Both the position numbers and the translations under genes were made by a program. A stretch of DNA of 8,172 nt. Source: Nocardia sp. (GTDB lineage Bacteria; Actinomycetota; Actinomycetes; Mycobacteriales; Mycobacteriaceae). This document shows, piece by piece, positions 1 to 5,925 of this stretch; within the stretch, counting starts at the first letter, position 1; each line of letters opens with the position of its first letter. The notes beneath the pieces are model-generated. The model saw nothing but the letters and a program-made list of their open reading frames with translations, was not told the origin of the DNA and did no database searches. The DNA is taken from the NCBI GenBank assembly GCA_013361595.1, contig JABFXT010000732.1, positions 1 through 8,172 of the forward strand, given 5' to 3'.

Positions 1-51
1 GACAGCGATACCGGATCTCCGGTGAACGAGAACGCGGCGGCCCAGGCCTGA
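1..51 (+). CDS. 3' end of an upstream gene, possibly a RhlE-type DEAD-box RNA helicase
   Basis: The first frame is open from the window edge to a TGA at 49-51 and reads DSDTGSPVNENAAAQA. This is a low-complexity, Ala/Asn-rich tail with no recognisable domain. A strong hairpin follows ten bases after the stop, which supports it as a real gene end. In M. tuberculosis the gene before the Rv3212 homologue is the RNA helicase rhlE (Rv3211), whose family has disordered C-terminal tails, so that is the best guess. The identity rests on gene order alone. Confidence 0.45.
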   Translation, partial: DSDTGSPVNENAAAQA

Positions 52-60
52 CCCGCGCCC

Positions 61-94
61 CGGGCGCCGACGGTGGACACACCGTCGGCGCCCG
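61..94 (+). terminator. Hairpin terminator of the upstream gene, without a U-tract
   Basis: Bases 61-75 (CGGGCGCCGACGGTG) pair perfectly with 80-94 around a GACA loop, giving a 15-bp almost all-GC stem ten bases after the stop at 51. There is no T-run after it; actinobacteria often use such stem-only terminators. Its position also argues against translation of the next gene starting at GTG 73, which lies inside the left arm. Confidence 0.7.
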
Positions 95-164
95 TGGCGT
101 TTCCGGGCCCCGCGAGCCGGCCGGAGGGTCTCCGGCACCGTCGGGACGCGAGCCGGCCATCCGT

Positions 165-170
165 TACGCT
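165..170 (+). promoter_or_regulatory. -10 hexamer TACGCT for a leaderless start at 178
   Basis: TACGCT fits the actinobacterial TANNNT -10 motif. Seven bases separate it from the GTG at 178, so transcription would begin at or next to the start codon. No convincing -35 or Shine-Dalgarno sequence is visible. Confidence 0.5.
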
Positions 171-177
171 CGCCTAC

Positions 178-1464
178 GTGCTCGCACCTGAGCGGCGAAC
201 GCGCGCCGACGTCATCACCGCAGCCGCGATCGCCGTCTTCGTGGTGATCGCGGTGATCGCGGCATGGGCGACCAGTGGGGTGGCGAACACCGAATCCATC
301 GTCGCCGACGAGCCGGCCCGGCCGCCGCAGCCCGCCGCGAAACTTCCCGGAAAGCTCCAGGAGCTGTGGCGTGCCCCCGATACGGTGAGCACCCGGGCAC
401 TCACCTCCGAAGGGGTGGTGGTGACCGCGGCCGACGGCAGCGTGGTCGGGCACGATCCGCGAACCGGCGAGCAGGTGTGGCGCTTCACCCGGGAATTGCC
501 GCTGTGCGGGGTCGAATCCCAGTTCGGCATGGTCGTGGCCGTCTACCGCACCGATCGCGGCTGCAGCGAGACGACCATGGTCGCCGGCGCCGACGGTCGG
601 CGCCGGACAGCCCGCAGCAGCTATATGGACGATCGGGTGCGGCTGTCGGTGGACGGCACCTATGTGGTCGCCCAGGGCCCCGACCGACTCGAGGTCTGGC
701 GCTCGGATCTGGTGCGCACCCTGGAATACGGCTATGTCGACGCCAAGGAGAACTGGAAGACCCAGCCGCGTAAGGGCTGCGAGTTCCTGTCGGCCGGCTC
801 CAGTCCGTCCCGGTTGGCGGTGTTGGAGCGCTGCCCGGGCGAACCGGCGGACCGGATCTCGGTGCTGGCACCCGCCCCCAAGGACGACAATGTTCCCGAG
901 GAGTACGGGTCACATCTGCTCGAGGGTGCGGGTGCGGCTTCCCCCGACGCTCGCGTGATCGCGGTATCGGACAACCGGATCGCGGTCTATCAGCCCGGCA
1001 CCGGCGGCACCGACCCCGCGGCCCCACGGCTGACGGTCCTCGACGCCAAGGGCAATCCGATCGTGGTGCAGGAACTCTCGGCCCCGCTCGACAAGACCAC
1101 GGCGACCGTCCGCACCTCTTCGGCCTTCCTGGTGTTCACCGGGAACAGTGTCATCGCCTTGAACGCCAATACGTTCGAGCCGATGTGGACCGCCGCCGAA
1201 GCGCTCGGCACGCCGGTGCCGATGGCCGGGAAGCTACTGCTGCCGGTACCCGGCGCGATCGCCGCCCTCGACCCGTCCACCGGCGCGCAGGTGAGCCGGA
1301 TACCGGTCGCCCGACCCGATTACGGCGGCGGGCCCATCTCGCTGGGTGTACTCGGCAACGTGGTGCTCGAACACCGGGACGGCCGGCTCGTGGCCCTCGC
1401 CGATCCGGCTACCACCGATGCGCCGCGCGGCGATACCGAACGGCCCGCAAAACCGTTGGGCTGA
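178..1464 (+). CDS. Membrane-anchored PQQ-like beta-propeller protein (Rv3212-like)
   Basis: Predicted 428-residue protein of unknown function. A basic N-terminus (ERRTR, 5-9) precedes one hydrophobic helix at about residues 12-31, so the rest probably lies outside the membrane. The exported part shows PQQ-type propeller blade signatures: GHDPRTGEQVWRF (91-103), ALNANTFEPMWTA (327-339) and ALDPSTGAQVSRI (363-375). Four cysteines (C110, C129, C201, C219) could form two disulfides, fitting an extracytoplasmic location. The C-terminal 20 residues look disordered. The frame is open to a GTG at 73, but that codon sits in a terminator stem and would add 35 Arg/Pro-rich residues; GTG 178 has a -10 at leaderless distance and puts the helix near the N-terminus. 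Position and size (recalled M. tuberculosis Rv3212 is about 400 residues) support orthology. Scaffold or envelope roles are possible; no enzyme motif is seen. Confidence 0.85.
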   Translation: MLAPERRTRADVITAAAIAVFVVIAVIAAWATSGVANTESIVADEPARPPQPAAKLPGKLQELWRAPDTVSTRALTSEGVVVTAADGSVVGHDPRTGEQVWRFTRELPLCGVESQFGMVVAVYRTDRGCSETTMVAGADGRRRTARSSYMDDRVRLSVDGTYVVAQGPDRLEVWRSDLVRTLEYGYVDAKENWKTQPRKGCEFLSAGSSPSRLAVLERCPGEPADRISVLAPAPKDDNVPEEYGSHLLEGAGAASPDARVIAVSDNRIAVYQPGTGGTDPAAPRLTVLDAKGNPIVVQELSAPLDKTTATVRTSSAFLVFTGNSVIALNANTFEPMWTAAEALGTPVPMAGKLLLPVPGAIAALDPSTGAQVSRIPVARPDYGGGPISLGVLGNVVLEHRDGRLVALADPATTDAPRGDTERPAKPLG

Positions 1465-1489
1465 ACCGTTTTCTGTCGGTGCCCTCCGG

Positions 1490-1495
1490 CAGACT
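1490..1495 (+). promoter_or_regulatory. -10-like hexamer CAGACT for a leaderless start at 1503
   Basis: CAGACT differs from the TANNNT pattern only in the first base and lies seven bases before the ATG at 1503. No Shine-Dalgarno sequence is present, so a leaderless start is the simplest reading. It lies in the 38-bp gap after the propeller gene. Confidence 0.35.
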
Positions 1496-1502
1496 GCGCG
1501 CC

Positions 1503-2003
1503 ATGACCGAAGCAGCAGGCCGGCTCGACACGGCCCCCGTGGCCGAAAACCTCCGCTACGACGACCCCACCGCCCCGTGGAATCAGGCCACCGAGCAGGG
1601 CCCGGCCGACTGGAACGCCGAGGTGATCCGGGAGTTCCGGGCCAACGGGGGAAAGGTCGGCGGAGCCTACGCGGGAGCCGAACTGCTGCTGCTCACCACC
1701 ACCGGTGCGCGTTCCGGTTAACGGCATGTGGTTCCGCTGGGTGCGCTCTATCGCGGCGAAACCCTCTACATCAGTTCGTTCGCCGAGGGCGGCTACCCCT
1801 CCTGGTATCACAATGTGCGCGCCGATCCCGCGGTGATCGTGGAGTCGGGCGATCACGTGTACCACGGCACCGCCCGGGTCCTCACCGGCGCGGCCTACGA
1901 CGAATTCGCGGCCTGGGTGCTGGCGAACAATCCGCTGCTCGCCGAGTTCCAGGCCACCACCGACCAGCCGGTGCCCCTGGTCGTGCTCACCCTCGCGAAA
2001 TGA
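1503..2003 (+). pseudogene. F420/deazaflavin-dependent nitroreductase (Ddn family) with in-frame TAA stop
   Basis: Read through, the frame encodes 166 codons, a normal length for the Ddn-like family of split-barrel proteins that bind deazaflavin F420 and reduce quinones or nitro compounds. Family hallmarks are visible: LLLLTTTGARSG (61-72), then RHVVPLGALYRG, and the WYHNVRADP motif (about 101-109). Codon 73 (1719-1721) is TAA exactly between GARSG and RHVVPLG, inside the conserved cofactor-binding segment where relatives carry Lys, Gln or Arg. Both halves keep the same frame and the G/C-ending codon bias of the neighbours, so the break is recent, a sequencing error, or tolerated. A GTG at 1728, six bases after the stop, could restart translation of a 91-residue C-terminal piece, but it has no Shine-Dalgarno sequence. 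The first half alone (72 residues) should not fold into a working enzyme. No counterpart is at this position in M. tuberculosis. Confidence 0.8.
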
Positions 2004-2051
2004 TTCCGGCCGCCGGTGCGGGCTCGGCGTCACCGCCGGGATCCGGCCGGG

Positions 2052-2057
2052 CATGAT
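2052..2057 (+). promoter_or_regulatory. -10-like hexamer CATGAT for a leaderless start at 2065
   Basis: CATGAT is one base from TATGAT and ends seven bases before ATG 2065. If it is the -10, the in-frame ATGs at 2053 and 2056 lie within the promoter and cannot be starts. Confidence 0.4.
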
Positions 2058-2064
2058 GGACCGT

Positions 2065-2664
2065 ATGCCCGGCCTCGACGATGCCCGCGTGGTACTGCTC
2101 CGCCACGGCGAGACCGAGTGGTCGGTACAGCATCGGCATACCGGCCGCACCGATATACCGCTCACTCCCGCCGGTATCCGGCAGGCCACGGCCGCCGGCC
2201 GGGTCCTGGCCGGGCTGGCGCTGCGCGATCCGCTCGTCTACGTCAGTCCCCGGCTGCGCGCCCGGCACACCGCCGAACTGGCCGGGCTGGCCGAGCACAC
2301 GACCGATCCGGACCTGGCCGAATGGGATTACGGCGATTACGAGGGCTGGACCACCCCGGAGATCCGGGCCCAGGATCCCGCCTGGACGGTGTGGACGGGC
2401 GCTGTCCCCGGTGGCGAATCCGCCGCCGAGATCGGCGGTCGCGCCGACCGCGTCCTGGCCCGGGCCGCCGCGGTACTCGGCGAACGCGATGTGGTGCTGG
2501 TCGGGCACGGCCATTTCTCCCGCGCCCTCATCGCCCGGTGGCTGGGTTTCGAGGTCCGGGAGGGGCGCCGTTTCGCACTCACCACCGCCGCGGTGAGTGT
2601 GCTCGGCTACGAACACGAGGACGCCACGTTGTGGGCGCACGATCTCCGCCCGGATCAGCCCTGA
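2065..2664 (+). CDS. gpm2: Histidine phosphatase family acid phosphatase (Rv3214/Gpm2-like)
   Basis: Predicted 199-residue cytoplasmic phosphatase of the phosphoglycerate-mutase-like branch. The phosphohistidine motif RHGET is at residues 13-17 (nucleophile H14). AEWDYGDYEGWTTPEIR (about 85-101) supplies the catalytic acidic residue, probably E86. The second catalytic histidine is in VGHGHFSRA, about H148. M. tuberculosis Rv3214, annotated gpm2 but biochemically an acid phosphatase, shares the AEWDYG-YEG-TTP-IR and SHGHFSRA segments as I recall it, and occupies the same place in gene order. Length is too short for cofactor-dependent phosphoglycerate mutase, so acid phosphatase fits better than glycolytic mutase; the natural substrate is unknown. 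ATG 2065 was chosen because a -10-like CATGAT lies seven bases upstream and the protein then starts close to the first strand, as in the M. tuberculosis homologue; ATG 2053 would add four residues. Confidence 0.88.
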   Translation: MPGLDDARVVLLRHGETEWSVQHRHTGRTDIPLTPAGIRQATAAGRVLAGLALRDPLVYVSPRLRARHTAELAGLAEHTTDPDLAEWDYGDYEGWTTPEIRAQDPAWTVWTGAVPGGESAAEIGGRADRVLARAAAVLGERDVVLVGHGHFSRALIARWLGFEVREGRRFALTTAAVSVLGYEHEDATLWAHDLRPDQP

Positions 2665-2719
2665 TGAGTCATCCGGGTGACCGCGCACCCGTTCCCGAAC
2701 CGGCAAGGAGCCCGCATCC

Positions 2720-3220
2720 GTGACATCCACCCCGCTCGTTCGCCGTGCCGCGCCCGGCGATGTGCCCGCCCTGGTCGATCTGGTCTACGGCCTCGCCGAA
2801 TACGAGAAGGCCCGCGATGAATGCACCCTGACGGCCGAACAATTGCATACCGCGCTGTTCGGTCCGGAGCCCGCGGTTTTCGCCCATGTGGCGTTGTACG
2901 ACGGGGTGATCGCCGGTTGCGCCATCTGGTTCTTGAATTTCTCCACCTGGGACGGCGTTCACGGGATCTACCTCGAGGATCTCTATGTCACGCCAGAGGC
3001 CCGCGGCAGCGGTCTCGGCCGGGCCCTGCTCGCTGCCCTCGCGCAGGAGGCGCGCACCCACGGTTACAGCCGGGTGAGCTGGTCGGTGCTCACCTGGAAC
3101 ACACCCTCCATCGGGTTCTACGAATCCCTGGGTGCCCGAGTCCAGGACGATTGGGTGGGCTACCGCCTGTCCGGTGGAGCACTCGCCGCGCTGGCCGCGG
3201 AATCCACCGACGCCGGGTGA
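2720..3220 (+). CDS. GNAT N-acetyltransferase, diamine/spermidine acetyltransferase-like (Rv3216-like)
   Basis: Predicted 166-residue acetyl-CoA-dependent acetyltransferase. The N-terminal RRAAPGDVPALVDLVYGLAEYEK (8-30) resembles the SSAT-type branch. Motif A runs LEDLYVTPEARGSGLGRALL (85-104) with the pyrophosphate-binding RGSGLG loop at 95-100. Motif B, NTPSIGFYESLGA (127-139), carries the conserved tyrosine (Y134) that usually acts as general acid. The protein is complete. The substrate cannot be read from sequence; small amines or thialysine-type substrates are suggested by the family branch only. A good Shine-Dalgarno AAGGAG (2705-2710) lies nine bases before GTG 2720, unlike the leaderless genes upstream. 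It is 55 bases downstream of the phosphatase gene, so co-transcription is possible. It converges with the membrane protein gene, with a 22-base gap. In M. tuberculosis an isochorismate synthase gene (entC) lies between these two genes; it is absent here. Confidence 0.88.
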   Translation: MTSTPLVRRAAPGDVPALVDLVYGLAEYEKARDECTLTAEQLHTALFGPEPAVFAHVALYDGVIAGCAIWFLNFSTWDGVHGIYLEDLYVTPEARGSGLGRALLAALAQEARTHGYSRVSWSVLTWNTPSIGFYESLGARVQDDWVGYRLSGGALAALAAESTDAG

Positions 3221-3242
3221 ACCACCGCGCCGGCCGGTCCGC

Positions 3243-3662
3243 TCACTCCTCGTCCGCGGCGCCGTACTCCTGCGCCGCCCAGCGCGACGTGGGCGGCGCG
3301 AACAACAATCCCAGCGCCCCCAGCGCCACTACTCCCAGCGCCGTCCCGTACAGCGGCTGACCCGATCCGAACAGCAGCGACCACACCACCGGCAGCAACA
3401 GCAGCTGAGTGATGACCGCGATCGCTCGTCCCCACCGCTGCCCGAACAGCAGCCCGATCCCGGAGGCCAGGACCGCACCGCCGAGAATCCCGAACCACAT
3501 GGCCGTGCCGTACCCGCTGATGGTGTCCTCCCGATGCCCCAGCAACGCCCGCACGATCAGCACCGCCGCCACGGTCACCGCGATCGCGCCCTCCAGCGTC
3601 ACCAACCCCCCGGCCCCACGAACGGTCCCGGGCACACCACCGACGTCTTTTCGCTCGACCAC
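3243..3662 (-). CDS. Small integral membrane protein with four helices (Rv3217c-like)
   Basis: Predicted 139-residue membrane protein of unknown function. Four hydrophobic segments are clear: about 23-42, 52-74, 79-99 and 104-122. A charged, Gly-rich N-terminus (MVERKDVGG) and an acidic C-terminus (GAADEE) flank them; an even number of helices places both ends on the same side. The short loop QRWGRA between helices 2 and 3 is basic, suggesting it faces the cytoplasm. No catalytic or transport motif is visible. Strand, size and position match the M. tuberculosis integral membrane protein Rv3217c. GTG 3662 is chosen because TAAGCT lies six bases upstream on the minus strand; no Shine-Dalgarno sequence is seen. 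Confidence 0.82.
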   Translation of the reverse strand: MVERKDVGGVPGTVRGAGGLVTLEGAIAVTVAAVLIVRALLGHREDTISGYGTAMWFGILGGAVLASGIGLLFGQRWGRAIAVITQLLLLPVVWSLLFGSGQPLYGTALGVVALGALGLLFAPPTSRWAAQEYGAADEE

Positions 3663-3668
3663 CCGGCC

Positions 3669-3674
3669 AGCTTA
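3669..3674 (-). promoter_or_regulatory. -10 hexamer TAAGCT for a leaderless start at 3662
   Basis: On the minus strand TAAGCT matches TANNNT and is separated by six bases (GGCCGG) from the GTG at 3662, so the mRNA would begin at the start codon. No clear -35 is present. Confidence 0.5.
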
Positions 3675-3796
3675 GGTGGGACCGCCCGAGGCAGCCCCCG
3701 CAGGCGGGATACCCGCAACGTCGACTGCCAGCGGAAACCGGTACCACATCATTATCGCCTTGGCCGACTACCGCTACAGCCGGCGCCCGACGGCGA

Positions 3797-4210
3797 TCAG
3801 CCGCAGTGCTCGGGCCCTGACAGCCACGAGTTGCTGGAGGTGGCACCGCCCCAACTGATGCAGGTGCCCGCAGCGTTGACTTTCACCGGGCCCGCGTAGG
3901 TGGTGTACTTTCCGTCGTCCTCAATGTAGTCGGCGAAAGATCCGTTCGACTTCTGCTTCGCGATCCGCGCAAGCAATCGGGTAGCGGTTCCCGGGTTGTT
4001 CTTCCACGTGACCACACAGTTGGTTGTCCCGTTGTAGAGCAGGTGGATGCGTGCGCCGGGCAGGTCACGGTGGTCGATTTCGTGGTAGCCCCCGCCGCAC
4101 GCCGCGACCGGCGACGACGCCGCAGCTGCTGGGCCGGCCACAGCCAGCGATCCAGCGAGCGCAACTCCCGCGACAATAGTCGGCACAACTATTCTGTTGA
4201 GCACACGCAT
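3797..4210 (-). CDS. Secreted four-cysteine protein resembling spore-associated protein A (SapA)
   Basis: Predicted 137-residue exported protein. A classical signal peptide is visible: MRVLNR, a hydrophobic core at 8-26, then GPAAA with probable cleavage after A30. The mature ~107 residues contain four cysteines (C38, C65, C117, C136), probably two disulfides, and the segments YAGPVKVNAAGTCISWGG (about 105-122) and LLYNGTTNCVVTWKN. These resemble the Streptomyces SapA family, found on spores and in culture fluid; the family function is unknown. ATG 4210 is chosen because it begins the signal peptide and has GAGGGG (4221-4226, minus strand) ten bases upstream; the open frame continues to 4426 but would bury the signal peptide. 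Base composition is visibly more AT-rich than the neighbours. It lies upstream of the Rv3217c-like gene on the same strand (134-base gap) and is divergent from the lipid kinase. No counterpart is known to me at this place in M. tuberculosis. Confidence 0.78.
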   Translation of the reverse strand: MRVLNRIVVPTIVAGVALAGSLAVAGPAAAASSPVAACGGGYHEIDHRDLPGARIHLLYNGTTNCVVTWKNNPGTATRLLARIAKQKSNGSFADYIEDDGKYTTYAGPVKVNAAGTCISWGGATSSNSWLSGPEHCG

Positions 4211-4370
4211 GTGTTCGATACCCCTCAGAGTAAAGTTTCTGGTCTGCCACACGCTACGGTCGGAGCGCGAAACCGACTCGTATCCGATTCCCAAAATCGA
4301 GAAGCCGGCCTGTGTGACAGCTGGAGTCGCTTGCCTCATGACCGCAGCCGCCGCCATGGACGCAGTCCAG

Positions 4371-4376
4371 TAGGGT
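4371..4376 (+). promoter_or_regulatory. -10 hexamer TAGGGT for a leaderless start at 4383
   Basis: TAGGGT fits TANNNT and is followed six bases later by GTG 4383. No Shine-Dalgarno sequence precedes the start. It lies in the 172-base divergent gap between the SapA-like gene and the lipid kinase. Confidence 0.5.
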
Positions 4377-4382
4377 GCGTAG

Positions 4383-5330
4383 GTGCGGACGTTGTTGATC
4401 GTCAACCCGAATGCGACTTCTACCACGGCGGCTACCCGTGATCTGCTCGCGCACGCGCTGGAGAGCCGGACCCAGTTGACGGTGGCGCATACTCAGCATC
4501 GCGGGCATGCCGCCGAGTTGGCGCAGTGGGCGGCGACCAATGAGATGGATCTGATCGTCGTGCACGGCGGGGACGGGACCGTCAACGAGACGATCAACGG
4601 GTTCGTGCCTCTTCCGCAGCTGGACGACGGTCAGGTGTGGCGGCCGCGGCTGGGGATCATTCCCGGGGGTTCGGCCAATGTGTTCGCGCGGTCGCTGGGT
4701 ATCGAATCCGATCCCGTGGCGGCCACCAATCAGTTGATCGATCTGTTGAAGGCCGGAGATTCCGATCGCCGGATCGGGTTGGGGCTCACCGATGATCGCT
4801 GGTTCTGTTTCAGTGCCGGGGTGGGGTTGGACGCCGATGTGTGTGCCGCGATCGATTCGGCTCGCGCGAAGGGGCATACCGCGACACCGGCGCGTTATCT
4901 GCGGACAACGGTCCGGCAGTTCTTCCGCGCCAAGCGGGATCGGCCGGAGGTCACCGTGCACGTCCCCGGGCGCGAACCGGTTTCCGGTGTTCATTACGCC
5001 TTTGTGACGAATACCAGTCCGTGGACTTATCTGAACGCGACTCCGGTACGAACCAATCCGGGCACCCGGTTCGAATCGGGGCTCGGTGTGTTCGCCGTGC
5101 GAACCATGGCGTTACTGCCTACACTGCGCCTGGCGACACAACTGCTGTCGCCGAACTCAGAACCGAAGTCGCGGAAATTGTTCCGTGACGACGATGTCCC
5201 GTCGGTGCGCATCACCTGCGCAGATCCGATCGGTTTGCAAATCGACGGCGACTTCATCGGTGAACGAGACGTGGTGGATTTCACCGCTGTGCCCAACGTC
5301 CTGGACGTGGTCGCCCCGCGGCCGGTTTGA
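4383..5330 (+). CDS. Diacylglycerol kinase family lipid kinase (Rv3218-like)
   Basis: Predicted 315-residue protein of the DAGK/LCB5 lipid kinase fold, which phosphorylates diacylglycerol, sphingoid bases or related lipids with ATP. The N-terminal catalytic domain begins LLIVNPNATSTTA (4-16). It carries the nucleotide-binding HGGDGTVNE motif (61-69) and the second glycine-rich motif IIPGGSANVFARSLG (92-106), where this branch has PGGSAN instead of the commoner PGGTGN. The C-terminal beta-sandwich ends with the family LQIDGDFIG motif (about 285-293). There is no membrane segment, so it probably acts at the inner face of the membrane. The lipid substrate cannot be told from sequence; other mycobacterial members make phosphatidic acid or act in mannoside biosynthesis. 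Length and position match Rv3218. The 252-base gap to whiB1 and the promoter elements in it suggest the two are transcribed separately. Confidence 0.88.
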   Translation: MRTLLIVNPNATSTTAATRDLLAHALESRTQLTVAHTQHRGHAAELAQWAATNEMDLIVVHGGDGTVNETINGFVPLPQLDDGQVWRPRLGIIPGGSANVFARSLGIESDPVAATNQLIDLLKAGDSDRRIGLGLTDDRWFCFSAGVGLDADVCAAIDSARAKGHTATPARYLRTTVRQFFRAKRDRPEVTVHVPGREPVSGVHYAFVTNTSPWTYLNATPVRTNPGTRFESGLGVFAVRTMALLPTLRLATQLLSPNSEPKSRKLFRDDDVPSVRITCADPIGLQIDGDFIGERDVVDFTAVPNVLDVVAPRPV

Positions 5331-5458
5331 ACTGACGCATTCGGGAAATACATCCCGTTGTGCTGCAGAAACCGGCGTAGGCGAGTACAAAGGACTGCGG
5401 CAGGTCCCCGATGCGGGACTTCAGTGCGTGAGCTTCCCCACGGTGCATCGGATACCTA

Positions 5459-5464
5459 TTGACA
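5459..5464 (+). promoter_or_regulatory. Perfect -35 hexamer TTGACA upstream of whiB1
   Basis: TTGACA is the exact consensus -35. At a 16-base spacing the best -10 is AAGCAT (5481-5486), which keeps A2 and T6 but falls inside the CRP-type palindrome. Binding there would then block this promoter. An alternative is an unseen promoter further downstream that the operator activates. Confidence 0.4.
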
Positions 5465-5475
5465 TCTACGGTGTT

Positions 5476-5491
5476 CGTGAAAGCATTCACA
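5476..5491 (+). promoter_or_regulatory. CRP/GlxR-type cAMP receptor protein binding site for whiB1
   Basis: CGTGAAAGCATTCACA matches the TGTGA-N6-TCACA consensus at nine of ten defined bases; the GTGA/TCAC core is perfect. It is centred about 99 bases before the whiB1 start. The M. tuberculosis whiB1 promoter is a known target of the cAMP receptor protein Rv3676, with two sites about two helical turns apart, so conserved regulation is likely. A weaker half-matching copy lies 22 bases downstream (5498-5513). Confidence 0.72.
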
Positions 5492-5545
5492 AGCAACCGT
5501 GCGGAAACATTCAGTTCGCTCAAGTGAACGACCCACCAACCGATC

Positions 5546-5563
5546 GGCGCCCTGTACGGCGCC
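5546..5563 (+). promoter_or_regulatory. All-GC hairpin just before the whiB1 ribosome binding site
   Basis: GGCGCC at 5546-5551 and 5558-5563 pair across a six-base CTGTAC loop. The stem ends seven bases before the Shine-Dalgarno GGAG (5571-5574). The two arms are also direct repeats (GGCGCCCT occurs twice). It might shape the whiB1 5' leader; a self-complementary hexamer twice in GC-rich DNA could also be chance. Confidence 0.3.
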
Positions 5564-5582
5564 CTACTAAGGAGCAGAAGGA

Positions 5583-5837
5583 ATGGACTGGCGCCATAAG
5601 GCCATCTGTCGCGACGAGGACCCTGAACTGTTTTTCCCGGTGGGCAACAGTGGTCCTGCGCTCGCGCAGATTGCCGATGCCAAGCTGGTCTGCGCTCGCT
5701 GCCCTGTTACCGCCGAATGCCTGTCCTGGGCTCTGGGATCCGGGCAGGACGCCGGTGTATGGGGCGGAATGAGCGAAGACGAGCGGCGTGCGCTCAAGCG
5801 CCGCAATGCGCGCACCCGGACTCGGACGGCCGTCTAG
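5583..5837 (+). CDS. whiB1: WhiB1, iron-sulfur transcription factor responsive to nitric oxide
   Basis: Complete 84-residue WhiB1. Four cysteines that bind the [4Fe-4S] cluster are at C9, C37, C40 and C46 (C-X27-C-X2-C-X5-C). The G-[VI]-W-G-G turn is GVWGG (58-62), and the basic DNA-binding tail is KRRNARTRTRT (72-82). Length and nearly every residue agree with M. tuberculosis WhiB1 as I recall it. The family member is essential, binds the primary sigma factor, and changes DNA binding when its cluster is nitrosylated. ATG 5583 has GGAG (5571-5574) eight bases upstream. The gene has its own long leader region with a CRP-type operator and ends in a strong terminator, so it is monocistronic. It converges with pdtaS. 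Confidence 0.97.
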   Translation: MDWRHKAICRDEDPELFFPVGNSGPALAQIADAKLVCARCPVTAECLSWALGSGQDAGVWGGMSEDERRALKRRNARTRTRTAV

Positions 5838-5887
5838 AGCACGGGGAAGCGATTACCGGACCCAGCCCGGTCCGGGGAGTCGCGATT

Positions 5888-5925
5888 GCCCGGCACCAGT
5901 ATTCTGGTGCCGGGCTGAATTTTTT
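5888..5925 (+). terminator. Rho-independent terminator of whiB1
   Basis: GCCCGGCACCAG (5888-5899) pairs perfectly over 12 bp with 5904-5915 around a TATT loop, followed after TGAA by six T (5920-5925). It lies 50 bases after the whiB1 stop. The minus strand lacks a T-run after the stem, so it works for whiB1 only and protects the convergent pdtaS from read-through. Confidence 0.92.

Noticed and set aside
1719..1721. Stop-codon recoding (selenocysteine or pyrrolysine)
   Set aside because: The codon is TAA, which neither system uses, and no recoding hairpin is seen after it.
1320..2189. 289-residue minus-strand frame spanning the nitroreductase and phosphatase genes
   Set aside because: Crosses the ends of three recognised genes, with low-complexity Gly/Arg translation; a shadow frame.
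3763..3784. Hairpin GCCGAC/GCCGGC as terminator of the SapA-like gene
   Set aside because: Only six pairs with one G-U, a ten-base loop and no T-run; too weak to call.
4211..4426. N-terminal extension of the SapA-like protein to 4426
   Set aside because: It would place about 72 unrelated residues before a clear signal peptide and overlap the lipid kinase start on the other strand.
5342..5421. Small hairpins after the lipid kinase (5342-5357 and 5402-5421) as terminators
   Set aside because: Stems of five to seven pairs with no T-run; they could end the lipid kinase transcript but occur too easily by chance.
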